From Brevundimonas sp. UBA5713 (GTDB lineage: Bacteria; Pseudomonadota; Alphaproteobacteria; Caulobacterales; Caulobacteraceae), in contig NZ_DIGV01000051.1 in the NCBI RefSeq assembly GCF_002419815.1, positions 17,361 to 81,360 on the forward strand: a DNA stretch of 64,000 bases, read 5' to 3'. Positions 42,899 to 51,642 of this stretch are shown here, one piece after another. Within the stretch, counting starts at the first letter, position 1, and each line of letters starts with the position of its first letter. The position numbers and the translations under genes were made by a program. The notes below the pieces were generated by a model. The model searched no databases, was not told where the DNA came from, and worked only from the letters and a program-made list of their open reading frames with translations.

Positions 42899-43315
42899 TT
42901 AGGCTTCGTCGCCTTCGATCTGGACGACCGGACCGGAGTCCTTGCCCTTGGCCGAAACGTCGCGATCAACGAACTCGATGACAGCCATCGGAGCGTTGTC
43001 GCCGTGACGGTAACCGGCCTTCATGATGCGGATGTAGCCACCTTGGCGGTCCGCATAGCGGGCAGCCAGAGTGTCGAACAGCTTGCCGACTTGCGGCACA
43101 TCACGAACGGCGCTGATAGCCTGACGACGAGCGTGCAGGTCGCCCTTCTTGGCGAGGGTCACCAGCTTCTCGACGAAAGGACGCAGTTCCTTCGCCTTCG
43201 GCAGGGTGGTGGTGATTTGCTCGTGCTTGATCAGCGAGGCAGCCATGTTGGCGAACATGGCCTGGCGGTGGCTGACCGTACGGCCGAGCTTACGATAGGC
43301 GGCGCCGTGGCGCAT
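42899..43315 (-). CDS. rplQ: 50S ribosomal protein L17
   Basis: A 138-residue L17 with the N-terminal signature MRHGAAYRKLGRTVSHR. L17 sits near the exit tunnel of the 50S subunit. Slightly longer than E. coli (127) through an acidic C-terminal tail (KDSGPVVQIEGDEA). It is the last gene of the alpha operon, and its end is followed by the terminator at 42835-42864. The gap to rpoA (43316-43433) has a weak GC hairpin without a T-run. Confidence 0.98.
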   Translation of the reverse strand: MRHGAAYRKLGRTVSHRQAMFANMAASLIKHEQITTTLPKAKELRPFVEKLVTLAKKGDLHARRQAISAVRDVPQVGKLFDTLAARYADRQGGYIRIMKAGYRHGDNAPMAVIEFVDRDVSAKGKDSGPVVQIEGDEA

Positions 43316-43433
43316 CGGGGTCTCTCCTACTCAACCCTGGTTTCCTGTCCGATCTTTGTGGACCAGGACCTAGGGCCTCTCATTCTAACCGCCCCAACCG
43401 ATCCAACGAGGACCTGGGCGGAGGGGTTGATGA

Positions 43434-44453
43434 TCAGATCTGGTCGTCGAACTTCTTGGCCAGGTCTTCGATGTTTTCCGGCGGCCAGTTCGGCACATCC
43501 ATGCCGAGGCTCAGGCCCATGGTCGCCAGAACTTCCTTAATCTCGTTCAGCGACTTGCGGCCGAAGTTCGGGGTGCGAAGCATTTCGCCCTCGGTCTTCT
43601 GGATCAGGTCGCCGATGTAGACGATGTTGTCGTTCTTCAGGCAGTTCGCCGAGCGGACCGACAGTTCCAGTTCGTCCACCTTCTTCAGCAGGGCCGGGTT
43701 GAACGGCAGGTCGGGCTTACCGTCCGACTGCTCGACAGCCTTGGTCGGCTCTTCGAAGGTGATGAAGATCTGGAGCTGGTCTTGCAGGATGCGTGCTGCG
43801 AAAGCAGCGGCGTCAACCGGCGAAACCGCACCGTTGGTCTCGATCTCGAGGATCAGCTTGTCATAGTCCAGCGACTGGCCTTGACGGGTCGGCTCGACGC
43901 GATAGGCGACGCGCTTCACCGGCGAGTACAGGGCGTCAACCGCGATCAGGCCGATCGGGGCGTCTTCCGGACGGTTGAACTCAGCAGCCACATAGCCCTT
44001 GCCGTTCTGGACGGTCAGTTCCATGCGGATCGATGCGCCGTCGTCCAGGGTGCAGATGACGTGATCCGGATTCAGGACCTCGATATCAGCCGGGACGTCG
44101 ATCTGACCAGCCGTCACAACACCGGGACCGGTGGCGCGCAGGGTCATACGCTTCGGGCCTTCCGCATGCATGCGAAGAGCCAGTTGCTTGATGTTCAGGA
44201 CGATGTCGACAACGTCCTCACGCACGCCTTCCAGCGAAGAAAACTCGTGGACGACGCCGTCGATTTGAATGGCGGTGACTGCTGCGCCCTGAAGCGAGGA
44301 CAGCAGAACGCGGCGAAGCGCGTTACCGAGCGTCACACCGAAGCCGCGCTCGAGGGGTTCGGCGACCAGACGCGCTTTGCGCTGCGGGTCAGAGCCGGCC
44401 TCGACCTGGGGCTTCTCGGGACGGATCAGCTCTTGCCAGTTTCTTTCGATCAT
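43434..44453 (-). CDS. rpoA: RNA polymerase alpha subunit
   Basis: The 339-residue protein has an N-terminal assembly domain (about 1-230, with GFGVTLGNALRRVLLSSL near 38-57). The C-terminal domain (about 255-325) includes SVRSANCLKNDNIVYIG and the LGMDVPNWPPENI tail, and binds promoter UP elements and activators. The start is ATG 44453; an upstream in-frame start lacks family support. It lies between rpsK and rplQ. Confidence 0.98.
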   Translation of the reverse strand: MIERNWQELIRPEKPQVEAGSDPQRKARLVAEPLERGFGVTLGNALRRVLLSSLQGAAVTAIQIDGVVHEFSSLEGVREDVVDIVLNIKQLALRMHAEGPKRMTLRATGPGVVTAGQIDVPADIEVLNPDHVICTLDDGASIRMELTVQNGKGYVAAEFNRPEDAPIGLIAVDALYSPVKRVAYRVEPTRQGQSLDYDKLILEIETNGAVSPVDAAAFAARILQDQLQIFITFEEPTKAVEQSDGKPDLPFNPALLKKVDELELSVRSANCLKNDNIVYIGDLIQKTEGEMLRTPNFGRKSLNEIKEVLATMGLSLGMDVPNWPPENIEDLAKKFDDQI

Positions 44454-44539
44454 TAGTGTCCCTCGAACGGGTTTCGCTGACCCCACCTGTGTGCACGCAG
44501 GTCGAAAGGGGTCAGCAGAAGAAAAGTGTCAGGCGGCGA

Positions 44540-44929
44540 TTAAACGCGACGACGCTTGGGCGGACGGCAACCGTTGTGCGGCATCGGCGTCACGTCACGA
44601 ATGGTCGTGATGGTCATGCCCACAGCTTGCAGAGCGCGCAGAGCCGATTCACGGCCCGAACCCGGACCCGAAACGTTGACTTCCAGCGTCTTCACGCCGT
44701 GCTCAGCAGCCTTCTTGCCGGCGTCTTCAGCAGCCATCTGGGCGGCATACGGGGTCGACTTACGCGAACCCTTGAAGCCCATGTGACCAGCCGACGACCA
44801 CGAGATCGCGTTGCCTTGGGCATCGGTGATCGTGATCATGGTGTTGTTGAAAGAAGCGTTCACGTGGGCAACGCCCGAGGTGATGTTCTTACGTTCGCGG
44901 CGCTTTACGCGACCCGGTTCCTTAGCCAT
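44540..44929 (-). CDS. rpsK: 30S ribosomal protein S11
   Basis: A 129-residue S11 with AHVNASFNNTMITITDAQGN and the C-terminal PMPHNGCRPPKRRRV. S11 lies on the 30S platform near the E site. It follows rpsM by 16 nt. Confidence 0.98.
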   Translation of the reverse strand: MAKEPGRVKRRERKNITSGVAHVNASFNNTMITITDAQGNAISWSSAGHMGFKGSRKSTPYAAQMAAEDAGKKAAEHGVKTLEVNVSGPGSGRESALRALQAVGMTITTIRDVTPMPHNGCRPPKRRRV

Positions 44930-44945
44930 CGGTCAGGCCTCTCTC

Positions 44946-45314
44946 TTACTTCTTCTTGCCAGCGATCGGCTTGGCCGGACCCTTGCGGGTACGAGCGTTG
45001 GTATGGGTGCGCTGACCACGAACCGGCAGGCCCTTACGGTGACGCAGGCCGCGGTAGCAGGCCAGGTCCATCAGGCGCTTGATGTTCATCGAGGTCTCAC
45101 GACGCAGGTCACCTTCAACGGTGTAGTCGCGGTCAATAGCCTCACGGATCTGCAAGATCTCGGCGTCGGTCAGTTGATTAACACGACGTTCCGGCTCGAT
45201 GCCGACCTTCGTGATGATCTCTTGGGCGTTGAATGCGCCGATGCCATGGATGTACTGAAGCGCGATTACCACGCGCTTGTTGGTCGGAATGTTGACGCCA
45301 GCGATACGGGCCAC
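44946..45314 (-). CDS. rpsM: 30S ribosomal protein S13
   Basis: A 122-residue S13 with ARIAGVNIPTNKRV at the start and the basic tail GPAKPIAGKKK. GTG 45314 is taken because S13 proteins begin with (M)ARIAG; CTTGGAG lies just before it. The longer frame from 45347 would add 11 residues not in the family. It is the first gene after the inserted TonB-like gene, so its promoter or read-through must lie in 45315-45486. Confidence 0.96.
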   Translation of the reverse strand: MARIAGVNIPTNKRVVIALQYIHGIGAFNAQEIITKVGIEPERRVNQLTDAEILQIREAIDRDYTVEGDLRRETSMNIKRLMDLACYRGLRHRKGLPVRGQRTHTNARTRKGPAKPIAGKKK

Positions 45315-45486
45315 GAAATTCTCCAAGTACGCGTTAGTCAGACGCAAAAACCGTTCCGGTTAACAAACCTGGAACGTGTGCGCCCTTCGCGGAAGGCTGT
45401 CCTTATACAGGGGATTCCCGCGTCGTCAACCGGCGCGAGGAAACAAGGTGAAGTTAATAAGCGGTTACTGCCCAAAAACCTCGACC

Positions 45487-46212
45487 TTAGGGCCACTCTA
45501 CACCTACCTGAACCGATGCGCCAGCCACCCTTTGCCCGCCTCTGACCGGCGGCTCGAAGCGGAAGTAGCGCGAGGCCAGCAACGCGGCCTCGCCGAATCC
45601 CAGCCCTTGGGGCGACTCGGAGACCACGCGGCAAGCCTCTAGGCGCGTATCCAGCCGAATCTGGCAGCTGAGCGTGGCACGACCGCCCTGACGGCGGCGA
45701 AACGCCTCTCGGGGATGCACAGCGCGTAACTCTGCCTGTGTGGGTCCGCGCACCAGTCGAGGTCCCTGCCCGCGGCCATCGCCGTCACCGTCGCCGATAC
45801 CGCGACCGGTCCCCTGCCCTTCGCCGCCTTGGCCAAGACCCGGTGTCGGGCCCTGTTCATCCGAGCGGCCTATAACGAGCGGTGGCTGCTCTCGCGCGGG
45901 CGTCGGCGGCGCGACCACCTCCGGCTGGGGCACGGGTTGCGGCACAGGTCTGACAAGCGAGGGGGCCTTGGGTGCGCCCCCTCCCCGCTCAGGCGTCGGA
46001 CGAACATCCAAGGGCGGTGGCGGCGGCGGCGGGTCAGGCCGGACCAGTTCGACAATCATCGGATCGGCTAAGGTCACGCCTGCGCTGTCGCCATCCATAT
46101 GGCCCAACGCCAGCAGCAAACCCGCATGGGCCACCGCCACCACCCCATAGGTGGCCAGCTTGCGCCCTCGATTGGCCTTCGGGCCTGCCGTTCTGTGATC
46201 CGTCAACGCCAT
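45487..46212 (-). CDS. TonB-like energy transducer protein between adk and rpsM
   Basis: This 241-residue protein has a membrane anchor at 21-40 (ATYGVVAVAHAGLLLALG). A Pro-rich spacer (a run of seven Pro) and Gly/Asp-rich repeats (GDGDGDGRG) follow, and a TonB-type C-terminal domain carries RATLSCQIRLDTRLEACRVV. The two Cys of that domain match the other TonB-like protein (18801). A terminator (46255-46285) lies just upstream, separating it from adk. A TonB gene inside the ribosomal cluster is unusual. Confidence 0.85.
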   Translation of the reverse strand: MALTDHRTAGPKANRGRKLATYGVVAVAHAGLLLALGHMDGDSAGVTLADPMIVELVRPDPPPPPPPLDVRPTPERGGGAPKAPSLVRPVPQPVPQPEVVAPPTPAREQPPLVIGRSDEQGPTPGLGQGGEGQGTGRGIGDGDGDGRGQGPRLVRGPTQAELRAVHPREAFRRRQGGRATLSCQIRLDTRLEACRVVSESPQGLGFGEAALLASRYFRFEPPVRGGQRVAGASVQVGVEWP

Positions 46213-46254
46213 AGGCTGATCTAACGCACAACGGGCCATAAGGTGCAGCCCAGC

Positions 46255-46285
46255 AAAAAGGGCCGGCTTCCGTAGAAGCCGACCC
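46255..46285 (-). terminator. Terminator after adk, before the TonB-like gene
   Basis: Minus strand: GGGTCGGCTTC-TACG-GAAGCCGGCCC then TTTTT (right to left 46285 to 46255), one mismatch in the stem. It would end secY-adk transcription. Confidence 0.88.
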
Positions 46286-46312
46286 TCTTGTCAGATCATG
46301 AGATCGGATGGT

Positions 46313-46873
46313 TTAGGCCATCGCCTCATCGATGGCCTTGGCCACCGACTCGATGTCGCCCATGCCATCCACTTCGACCAGCTTGCCCTGTGCTTCATAG
46401 TAGGGAAGCAGCGGAGCGGTCTGGCCGTTATAGACAGCGAGACGATCCTTGAAGGTCTCGGGGTTGTCGTCCGGACGACCCTGATCCTCAAAGCGCTTGG
46501 TGATGCGCTGGGTCAGAGCCGCATCATCCACTTTCAGACGAATGACGCGATCGATCTGGGCACCACGCTTGGCGAGCATGGCGTCCAGCGCCTCGGCCTG
46601 CGCCACATTGCGCGGGAAGCCATCAAAGATGGCCCCGCCCGCAGCTTCGGCTTCCGGCAGGCGTTCTTCGATCAGGGCGATGACGATTTCGTCGGTCACC
46701 AGATCGCCGCGCGCCAGCACATCTTTCACCTTCAGGCCCAGTTCCGAACCGGAGGCAATGGCTGCACGCAGCATGTCGCCGGTCGAAAGCTGAACCATGC
46801 CGCGGCCTTCAACCAGACGCTTGGCCTGGGTGCCTTTGCCTGCGGCGGGCGGTCCGAAAAGGATGATGTTCAT
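46313..46873 (-). CDS. adk: Adenylate kinase, short-lid form
   Basis: A 186-residue enzyme with P-loop FGPPAAGKGTQ, then GDMLRAAIASGSELG, IFDGFPRN and the short LID region (VIRLKVDDAALTQRITKR) with no zinc Cys. It balances AMP, ADP and ATP. ATG 46873 begins at the P-loop strand. It follows secY by 33 nt, as is usual. Confidence 0.97.
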   Translation of the reverse strand: MNIILFGPPAAGKGTQAKRLVEGRGMVQLSTGDMLRAAIASGSELGLKVKDVLARGDLVTDEIVIALIEERLPEAEAAGGAIFDGFPRNVAQAEALDAMLAKRGAQIDRVIRLKVDDAALTQRITKRFEDQGRPDDNPETFKDRLAVYNGQTAPLLPYYEAQGKLVEVDGMGDIESVAKAIDEAMA

Positions 46874-46906
46874 GCGACTGGTGTTCCCCAAGTTTACGCA
46901 GACCGG

Positions 46907-48286
46907 TTAGCGACGAACGACCGGCGTACCGCCACGACCGCCACGGCCGCGCAGCTTCGCCTTCTTGATCAGACCCTCGTACTGGTGAGCCAGCAGGTGG
47001 GACTGGATCTGCGAAACCGTGTCCATCGTCACCGACACCACAATCAGCAGAGACGTACCGCCGAAGTACATGGCGTTACCCATGCCCGCGACCATGAACT
47101 CCGGCATCAAACACACGAGGGTGATGTAGCCGGCACCGATAACCGTCAGACGGGTCAGGACATAGTCCAGATACTCTGCCGTGCGCTTGCCCGGACGGAT
47201 ACCCGGCAGGAAGCCGCCGTATTTGCGCAGGTTCTCGGCCGTGTCTTCAGGGTTGAAGGTGATCGAGGTGTAGAAGAAGCAGAAGAAGATGATCAGCGCG
47301 GCGTACAGGATAATGAACACCGGCTTGCCGTGCGTCAGCTGAGCCGTCACAGCCGGAAGCCAAGCGGCCCACTCCGGCAGGTTCGCCGTTGCGGTGAACT
47401 GGGCCACGGTCGTCGGGAGCATCAGCAGCGACGAGGCGAAGATCGCCGGGATCACACCGGCGGTGTTCACCTTCAGCGGCAGGAACGAACGTTCGCCACC
47501 GGTGACGCGGTTACCTTCCTGGCGCTTCGGATACTGGATCAGCAGACGGCGCTGGGCGCGTTCCATGAAAACGATGAAGACCACGGTGGCCACAGCCAGA
47601 ATGGCCAGACCCAGTAGCATGAAGGCCGACATTTGGCCCTGTTGGGCCAGACCCAGCAGGCGCGCGATGGTGCCCGGCAGGACAGCCACAATACCGGCGA
47701 AGATGATCAGCGAGATACCGTTACCAACACCGCGGGCCGTGACCTGCTCACCCAGCCACATCAGGAACATGGTGCCGCCCGTCAGGGTGACAACCGTGGT
47801 CGCGATGAAGAACAGACCAGGCGAGTCCACCAGACCCTGCGAGGCGTTCAGACCGACGGCGATACCGAAGGACTGGGCGACAGCCAGAACGACCGTCAGA
47901 TAGCGGGTGTATTGGTTCAGCTGCTTGCGGCCGGCTTCGCCACCCTCTTTCTTCAGCTTTTCCCACGGCGGATACACCGCGCCCATCAGCTGCACGATGA
48001 TCGAAGCCGAGATGTACGGCATCACGTTCAGCGCGAACACAGCCATACGCTCCACGGCACCACCCGAGAACATGTTGAACATGTCCAGGATGCCGCGCTG
48101 GCCGTCTGGGTTCTGGAAGAACTGGAGGAAGGCATCGGAGTTGATGCCCGGAATCGGCACGAAGGTACCGAGGCGATAAACCAGCAGGGCGCCCAGCGTG
48201 AACAGCAGGCGCTTGTGGAGCTCGGTCGCCTTGGCGAACGAGCCCATGTTCATATTGGCGGCGAGTTGTTCAGCGGCCGAAGCCAT
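46907..48286 (-). CDS. secY: Preprotein translocase subunit SecY
   Basis: The 459-residue protein has ten membrane helices, the plug region after TM2a with PGINSDAFLQFF, and typical loops GGAVERMAVFALNVMPYISASIIVQL, then KRTAEYLDYVLTRLTVIGAGY. It forms the SecYEG protein-export channel. The 5' leader of about 145 nt contains a strong terminator (48356-48424) and a second hairpin, so secY could have its own promoter. It is first of the secY-adk pair. Confidence 0.98.
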   Translation of the reverse strand: MASAAEQLAANMNMGSFAKATELHKRLLFTLGALLVYRLGTFVPIPGINSDAFLQFFQNPDGQRGILDMFNMFSGGAVERMAVFALNVMPYISASIIVQLMGAVYPPWEKLKKEGGEAGRKQLNQYTRYLTVVLAVAQSFGIAVGLNASQGLVDSPGLFFIATTVVTLTGGTMFLMWLGEQVTARGVGNGISLIIFAGIVAVLPGTIARLLGLAQQGQMSAFMLLGLAILAVATVVFIVFMERAQRRLLIQYPKRQEGNRVTGGERSFLPLKVNTAGVIPAIFASSLLMLPTTVAQFTATANLPEWAAWLPAVTAQLTHGKPVFIILYAALIIFFCFFYTSITFNPEDTAENLRKYGGFLPGIRPGKRTAEYLDYVLTRLTVIGAGYITLVCLMPEFMVAGMGNAMYFGGTSLLIVVSVTMDTVSQIQSHLLAHQYEGLIKKAKLRGRGGRGGTPVVRR

Positions 48287-48324
48287 AAGCTTTCCCCACG
48301 ACTATTAATGTCGTCAGATAAGGT

Positions 48325-48354
48325 GAAAGCGGCCCTCATGCGAGAGCCGCTTTC
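48325..48354. repeat. Hairpin in the secY leader
   Basis: GAAAGCGGC (48325-48333) pairs perfectly with GCCGCTTTC (48346-48354), with further partial pairing inside. It lies 39 nt before the secY start and downstream of the terminator at 48356-48424. Confidence 0.7.
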
Positions 48355-48355
48355 G

Positions 48356-48424
48356 AAAAATCGTCATCCCTGTCCGGAAGATCCCGGCATACCCACACTA
48401 AACTGGGGGTATTCGGGATGACGA
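48356..48424 (-). terminator. Terminator-like hairpin between rplO and secY
   Basis: TCGTCATCCC (48361-48370) pairs perfectly with GGGATGACGA (48415-48424); inner pairs include ATACCC with GGGTAT. The minus-strand 3' side ends in TTTTT (48360 to 48356). Confidence 0.8.
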
Positions 48425-48431
48425 AGCAGTC

Positions 48432-49025
48432 TTAGGCCTTGGCAGCCGTGCGCTTGGCGCGGGCCGAGATCTTGTTCTCGTCGCCCTTCGGAGCCTTCGG
48501 AGCCGGAGCCTTGCCCTTTTCGGCATTGCGCTTCTCGACGCGGGCAGCAGCCTTGGCTTCAGCGGCGATGCGCTGTTGCTCGACCTTACCGCCAGCCGCT
48601 TCGATGGCCTTGATGGCACCCGAGGTTGCCGACCAGACGACCAGGTTCAGCTTGGACTTCAGTTCGCCTTCGCCCAGAACGCGAACGCCGTCTTTTTCGC
48701 GACGGATCACGCCAGCGGCGACCAGAGCGGCACCGTTGATTTCAGCCTTTGCGTCCAGCTTGCCGGCGTCGATGGCTTCTTGGATACGCCACAGGTTGAC
48801 TTCAGCCAGCTTCAGAGCGTTGGCATTGTTGAAGCCGCGCTTCGGCATACGCATGTACAGCGGCATTTGGCCGCCTTCGAAGCCGCCAATGGCGACGCCC
48901 GAACGCGACTTCTGACCCTTGACACCACGGCCAGCGGTCTTGCCCTTGCCCGAACCCGGGCCACGGCCAACGCGCAGACGGGACTTACGAGCGCCTTCGT
49001 TGTCGCGGATTTCATTCAGTTTCAT
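48432..49025 (-). CDS. rplO: 50S ribosomal protein L15 with C-terminal extension
   Basis: L15 with MKLNEIRDNEGARKSRLRVG at the start and GRGVKGQKSRSG. At 197 residues it exceeds the usual 145-160, owing to an Ala/Lys/Glu-rich basic tail of about 50 residues (AAEAKAAARVEKRNAEKG). ATG 49025 is chosen by homology. The downstream neighbour is secY, separated by a terminator. Confidence 0.97.
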   Translation of the reverse strand: MKLNEIRDNEGARKSRLRVGRGPGSGKGKTAGRGVKGQKSRSGVAIGGFEGGQMPLYMRMPKRGFNNANALKLAEVNLWRIQEAIDAGKLDAKAEINGAALVAAGVIRREKDGVRVLGEGELKSKLNLVVWSATSGAIKAIEAAGGKVEQQRIAAEAKAAARVEKRNAEKGKAPAPKAPKGDENKISARAKRTAAKA

Positions 49026-49150
49026 GTGCCTGATCCTTTCGGGTGCTAGCGCCAGTCTGGATGCGGGACGCATTTCGACTGACTCGGCGTTTTAAAAAAC
49101 GAAGGGCCGCTATTAAGCGACCCAGCCCTGCATCGCAAGATGCAATCTTT

Positions 49151-49186
49151 AAAAGCAAAACGCCCTCCCCGTTTCCGAGGAGGGCG
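49151..49186 (-). terminator. Terminator-like hairpin between rpmD and rplO
   Basis: CGCCCTCC (49161-49168) pairs with GGAGGGCG (49179-49186) around a 10-nt loop. The minus-strand 3' side is TTTTGCTTTT (49160 to 49151). Confidence 0.85.
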
Positions 49187-49197
49187 CTTCAGCTTTT

Positions 49198-49392
49198 TTA
49201 GCCTTCGACCACTTCAACCATGTGGCCAACCTTGGCGATCATACCACGGATAGCCGGGGTATCTTCCAGGGTGACTTCACGGCCGATTTGGTTCAGGCCC
49301 AGACCGATCAGGGTGGCGCGCTGATCAGCCTTGCGGCGGATCGGGCTGCCGACCTGACGAACGGTCACGGTCTTGGATTGGGTCTTGGCCAT
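49198..49392 (-). CDS. rpmD: 50S ribosomal protein L30
   Basis: A 64-residue L30 with VTVRQVGSPIRRKADQRATLIGLG and MVEVVEG at the end. It lies 3 nt after rpsE, and a strong terminator follows its stop, before rplO. Confidence 0.96.
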   Translation of the reverse strand: MAKTQSKTVTVRQVGSPIRRKADQRATLIGLGLNQIGREVTLEDTPAIRGMIAKVGHMVEVVEG

Positions 49393-49395
49393 TGA

Positions 49396-49995
49396 TTAGC
49401 CCTCCACAGTTTCCGGTGCCGAAGCACCATCGTTGCGGCGGCCCATCAGGTCCGCGACCTTCTTACCGCGCTTGGCAGCAACCTGACGCGGCGACGATTG
49501 GACCTTGAGGGCCTCAAACGTTGCACGGATCATGTTGTAGGGGTTCGACGAACCGGTCGACTTACCAACGACGTCTTGAACGCCGAGGGTTTCGAGGACG
49601 GCACGCATCGGACCACCTGCGATGACGCCGGTGCCTGGAGGGGCAGCGCGCATCATGATCTTGCCAGCGCCCCAGCGGCCGTTGCCGTCGTGGTGCAGGG
49701 TGCGGTTTTCGCGCAGCGGAACGCGGATCATCGTCTTCTTGGCTTCTTCGGTCGCCTTGCGGATGGCTTCCGGCACTTCGCGTGCCTTGCCATGACCGAA
49801 GCCCACACGACCCTTGCCGTCACCGACAACCATCAGGGCAGCGAACGAGAAACGACGTCCACCCTTAACGGTCGCGGCAACACGGTTGATGTGTACCAGC
49901 TTCTCGATGATGTCGCTTTCAGCAGCGTCTACTGCCGGAGCGTTGCGGTCGCGACGATTACGATCGCCGCCGCCGCGTTGGGGTTCACGAGCCAT
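49396..49995 (-). CDS. rpsE: 30S ribosomal protein S5
   Basis: A 199-residue S5 with the RNA-binding part ESDIIEKLVHINRVAATVKGG and loop VVGDGKGRVGFGHGKAREV. It has an Arg/Gly/Asp-rich N-terminal extension (EPQRGGGDRNRRDRN) and a C-terminal acidic tail, making it longer than E. coli (167). S5 is at the mRNA entry site. Confidence 0.97.
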   Translation of the reverse strand: MAREPQRGGGDRNRRDRNAPAVDAAESDIIEKLVHINRVAATVKGGRRFSFAALMVVGDGKGRVGFGHGKAREVPEAIRKATEEAKKTMIRVPLRENRTLHHDGNGRWGAGKIMMRAAPPGTGVIAGGPMRAVLETLGVQDVVGKSTGSSNPYNMIRATFEALKVQSSPRQVAAKRGKKVADLMGRRNDGASAPETVEG

Positions 49996-50008
49996 GTCTG
50001 TCGTTCCC

Positions 50009-50365
50009 TTAGAAGTTCAGACCGGCTTCGCGCGCGGCTTCCGCCAGCGCCTTGACCCGGCCGTGATAGATGTAGCCACCGCGGTCGAAAACGACGTCGG
50101 TGACGCCCTTTTCGATAGCACGTTCGGCGATCAGCTTGCCAATCTTGGCAGCGGCTGCGACGTCCGAGCCCTTCGAACCCTTGCCACCTTCCAGCGACGA
50201 AGCCGAAGCGACAGTGATGCCCTTCGAGTCGTCGATGATCTGTGCCGAGATGTTCTTGTCCGAACGGTAGACCGACAGACGCAGACGGCCGTTGGCGACT
50301 GCCTTGAGGCGACGACGGTTGCGTTCTGCGCGACGCTTGGCTTGTTGTTGAAGAGAGAGAGCCAT
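50009..50365 (-). CDS. rplR: 50S ribosomal protein L18
   Basis: A 118-residue L18 with RAERNRRRLKAVANGRLRLSV and the 5S-rRNA-binding C-terminal part. It carries 5S rRNA to the large subunit with L5. Placed between rplF and rpsE. Confidence 0.97.
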   Translation of the reverse strand: MALSLQQQAKRRAERNRRRLKAVANGRLRLSVYRSDKNISAQIIDDSKGITVASASSLEGGKGSKGSDVAAAAKIGKLIAERAIEKGVTDVVFDRGGYIYHGRVKALAEAAREAGLNF

Positions 50366-50368
50366 GAC

Positions 50369-50902
50369 TTACTTCTTCTTGCCTTCCTTGCGTCGGACGG
50401 TTTCGCCCTGATAACGCACACCCTTGCCCTTATAGGGCTCCGGCGGACGCAGCTTGCGGATGACGGCGGCGATTTCACCAACGGCTTGCTTGTCGATGCC
50501 CGAGATCTTGATCTCGGTTTGCTTCGGCACAGCGAAGGTGATGCCAGCGGGCGGAGCGATGTCCACGTCGTGCGAGAAGCCCAGTTGCAGCGACAGAGCG
50601 TTGCCTTTCAGGGCGGCGCGGTAACCCACGCCGACCAGTTCCAGGGTCTTCTCGAAGCCTTCGGTCACACCGGTCACCATGTTGGCAACCAGGGTGCGCG
50701 ACAGGCCCCACATAGCGTTTGCGCGTTGGCTTTCCGAACGCGGGGTCAGGGTCAGCTCGTCGCCGTCCTGTTTGACCTCGATTTCGTCGGCCACGGTCCA
50801 GGACAGTTCGCCCTTCGGACCCTTGACGGTGATGTCCTGGCCGTTGAGCGTCAGAGTGACGCCCTTCGGCACGGTGATGGTTTTCTTGCCGATACGAGAC
50901 AT
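50369..50902 (-). CDS. rplF: 50S ribosomal protein L6
   Basis: A 177-residue L6 with SRIGKKTITVPKGVTL and the conserved C-terminal PEPYKGKGVRYQGETVRRKEGKK. L6 forms part of the GTPase-associated region. Confidence 0.97.
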   Translation of the reverse strand: MSRIGKKTITVPKGVTLTLNGQDITVKGPKGELSWTVADEIEVKQDGDELTLTPRSESQRANAMWGLSRTLVANMVTGVTEGFEKTLELVGVGYRAALKGNALSLQLGFSHDVDIAPPAGITFAVPKQTEIKISGIDKQAVGEIAAVIRKLRPPEPYKGKGVRYQGETVRRKEGKKK

Positions 50903-50903
50903 A

Positions 50904-51302
50904 TCAGTAGACCCTGCACAGGACTTCGCCGCCGACGTTAGCGTCGCGAGCGGCAGCGTCAGACATAACGCCCTTCGAAGTCGAAAGGATCGAGATGCCC
51001 AGACCGTTCTTAACCGGCTTCAGGTCGCTGATAGCCGAGTAAACGCGACGGCCCGGCTTCGACACGCGGGCGATCTCAGCGATCACCGGCTGGCCGTCGA
51101 AGTACTTCAGCTCGATCTCGAACTGCGGGAACTCACCCGGGTTTTGCACCAGGTTGTAACCGCGGATGTAGCCTTCCGACTGCAGCACGTCGAGGACGCG
51201 CTGACGCAGGCGGGATGCCGGGGTGAGCACCGTGGAACGCTTGCGGGTCGCAGCGTTCTTGATGCGAGCGATCATGTCGCTCAGGGGATCGTTGATCATC
51301 AT
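50904..51302 (-). CDS. rpsH: 30S ribosomal protein S8
   Basis: A 132-residue S8 with NDPLSDMIARIKNAATRKRSTV and the C-terminal ILSTSKGVMSDAAARDANVGGEVL. S8 binds central 16S helix 21 and, in E. coli, controls spc translation. Two adjacent ATGs (51302, 51299) are possible starts. Confidence 0.97.
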   Translation of the reverse strand: MMINDPLSDMIARIKNAATRKRSTVLTPASRLRQRVLDVLQSEGYIRGYNLVQNPGEFPQFEIELKYFDGQPVIAEIARVSKPGRRVYSAISDLKPVKNGLGISILSTSKGVMSDAAARDANVGGEVLCRVY

Positions 51303-51317
51303 ATCTGTTCGCTCCCC

Positions 51318-51623
51318 TTACCAGCTCGACTTCGTCAGGCCGGGGATCTGACCCAGGTTACCCAGCTCGCGCAGGGCAACACGGCTCATCTTGAGCTTGC
51401 GGTAGTAAGCCCGCGGACGGCCCGTGACTTCGCAGCGGTTGCGAATGCGGGTCGGTGCGGAGTTACGCGGCAGGGCTGCCAGTTGGAGGCGAGCTTCAAA
51501 GCGCTCCTCCAGCGGCAGGCTCTCGTCGTTAGCGGTTGCCTTGAGGGCTTCACGCTTCGCGGCATACTTCGCAACCAGGGCCTTGACGGCTTCGTTGCGG
51601 TTTACGGCGCTTTTCTTAGCCAT
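51318..51623 (-). CDS. rpsN: 30S ribosomal protein S14, zinc-independent form
   Basis: A 101-residue S14 with RNRCEVTGRPRAYYRKLKMSR and no CxxC pairs, therefore the Cys-free long form without zinc. It helps assemble the 30S head. Confidence 0.97.
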   Translation of the reverse strand: MAKKSAVNRNEAVKALVAKYAAKREALKATANDESLPLEERFEARLQLAALPRNSAPTRIRNRCEVTGRPRAYYRKLKMSRVALRELGNLGQIPGLTKSSW

Positions 51624-51642
51624 TGATCTCTTCCCTTCCCGA

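Noticed and set aside
43391..43421. Possible terminator between rpoA and rplQ
   Set aside because: The CCGCCC/GGGCGG stem has a long loop and no T-run.
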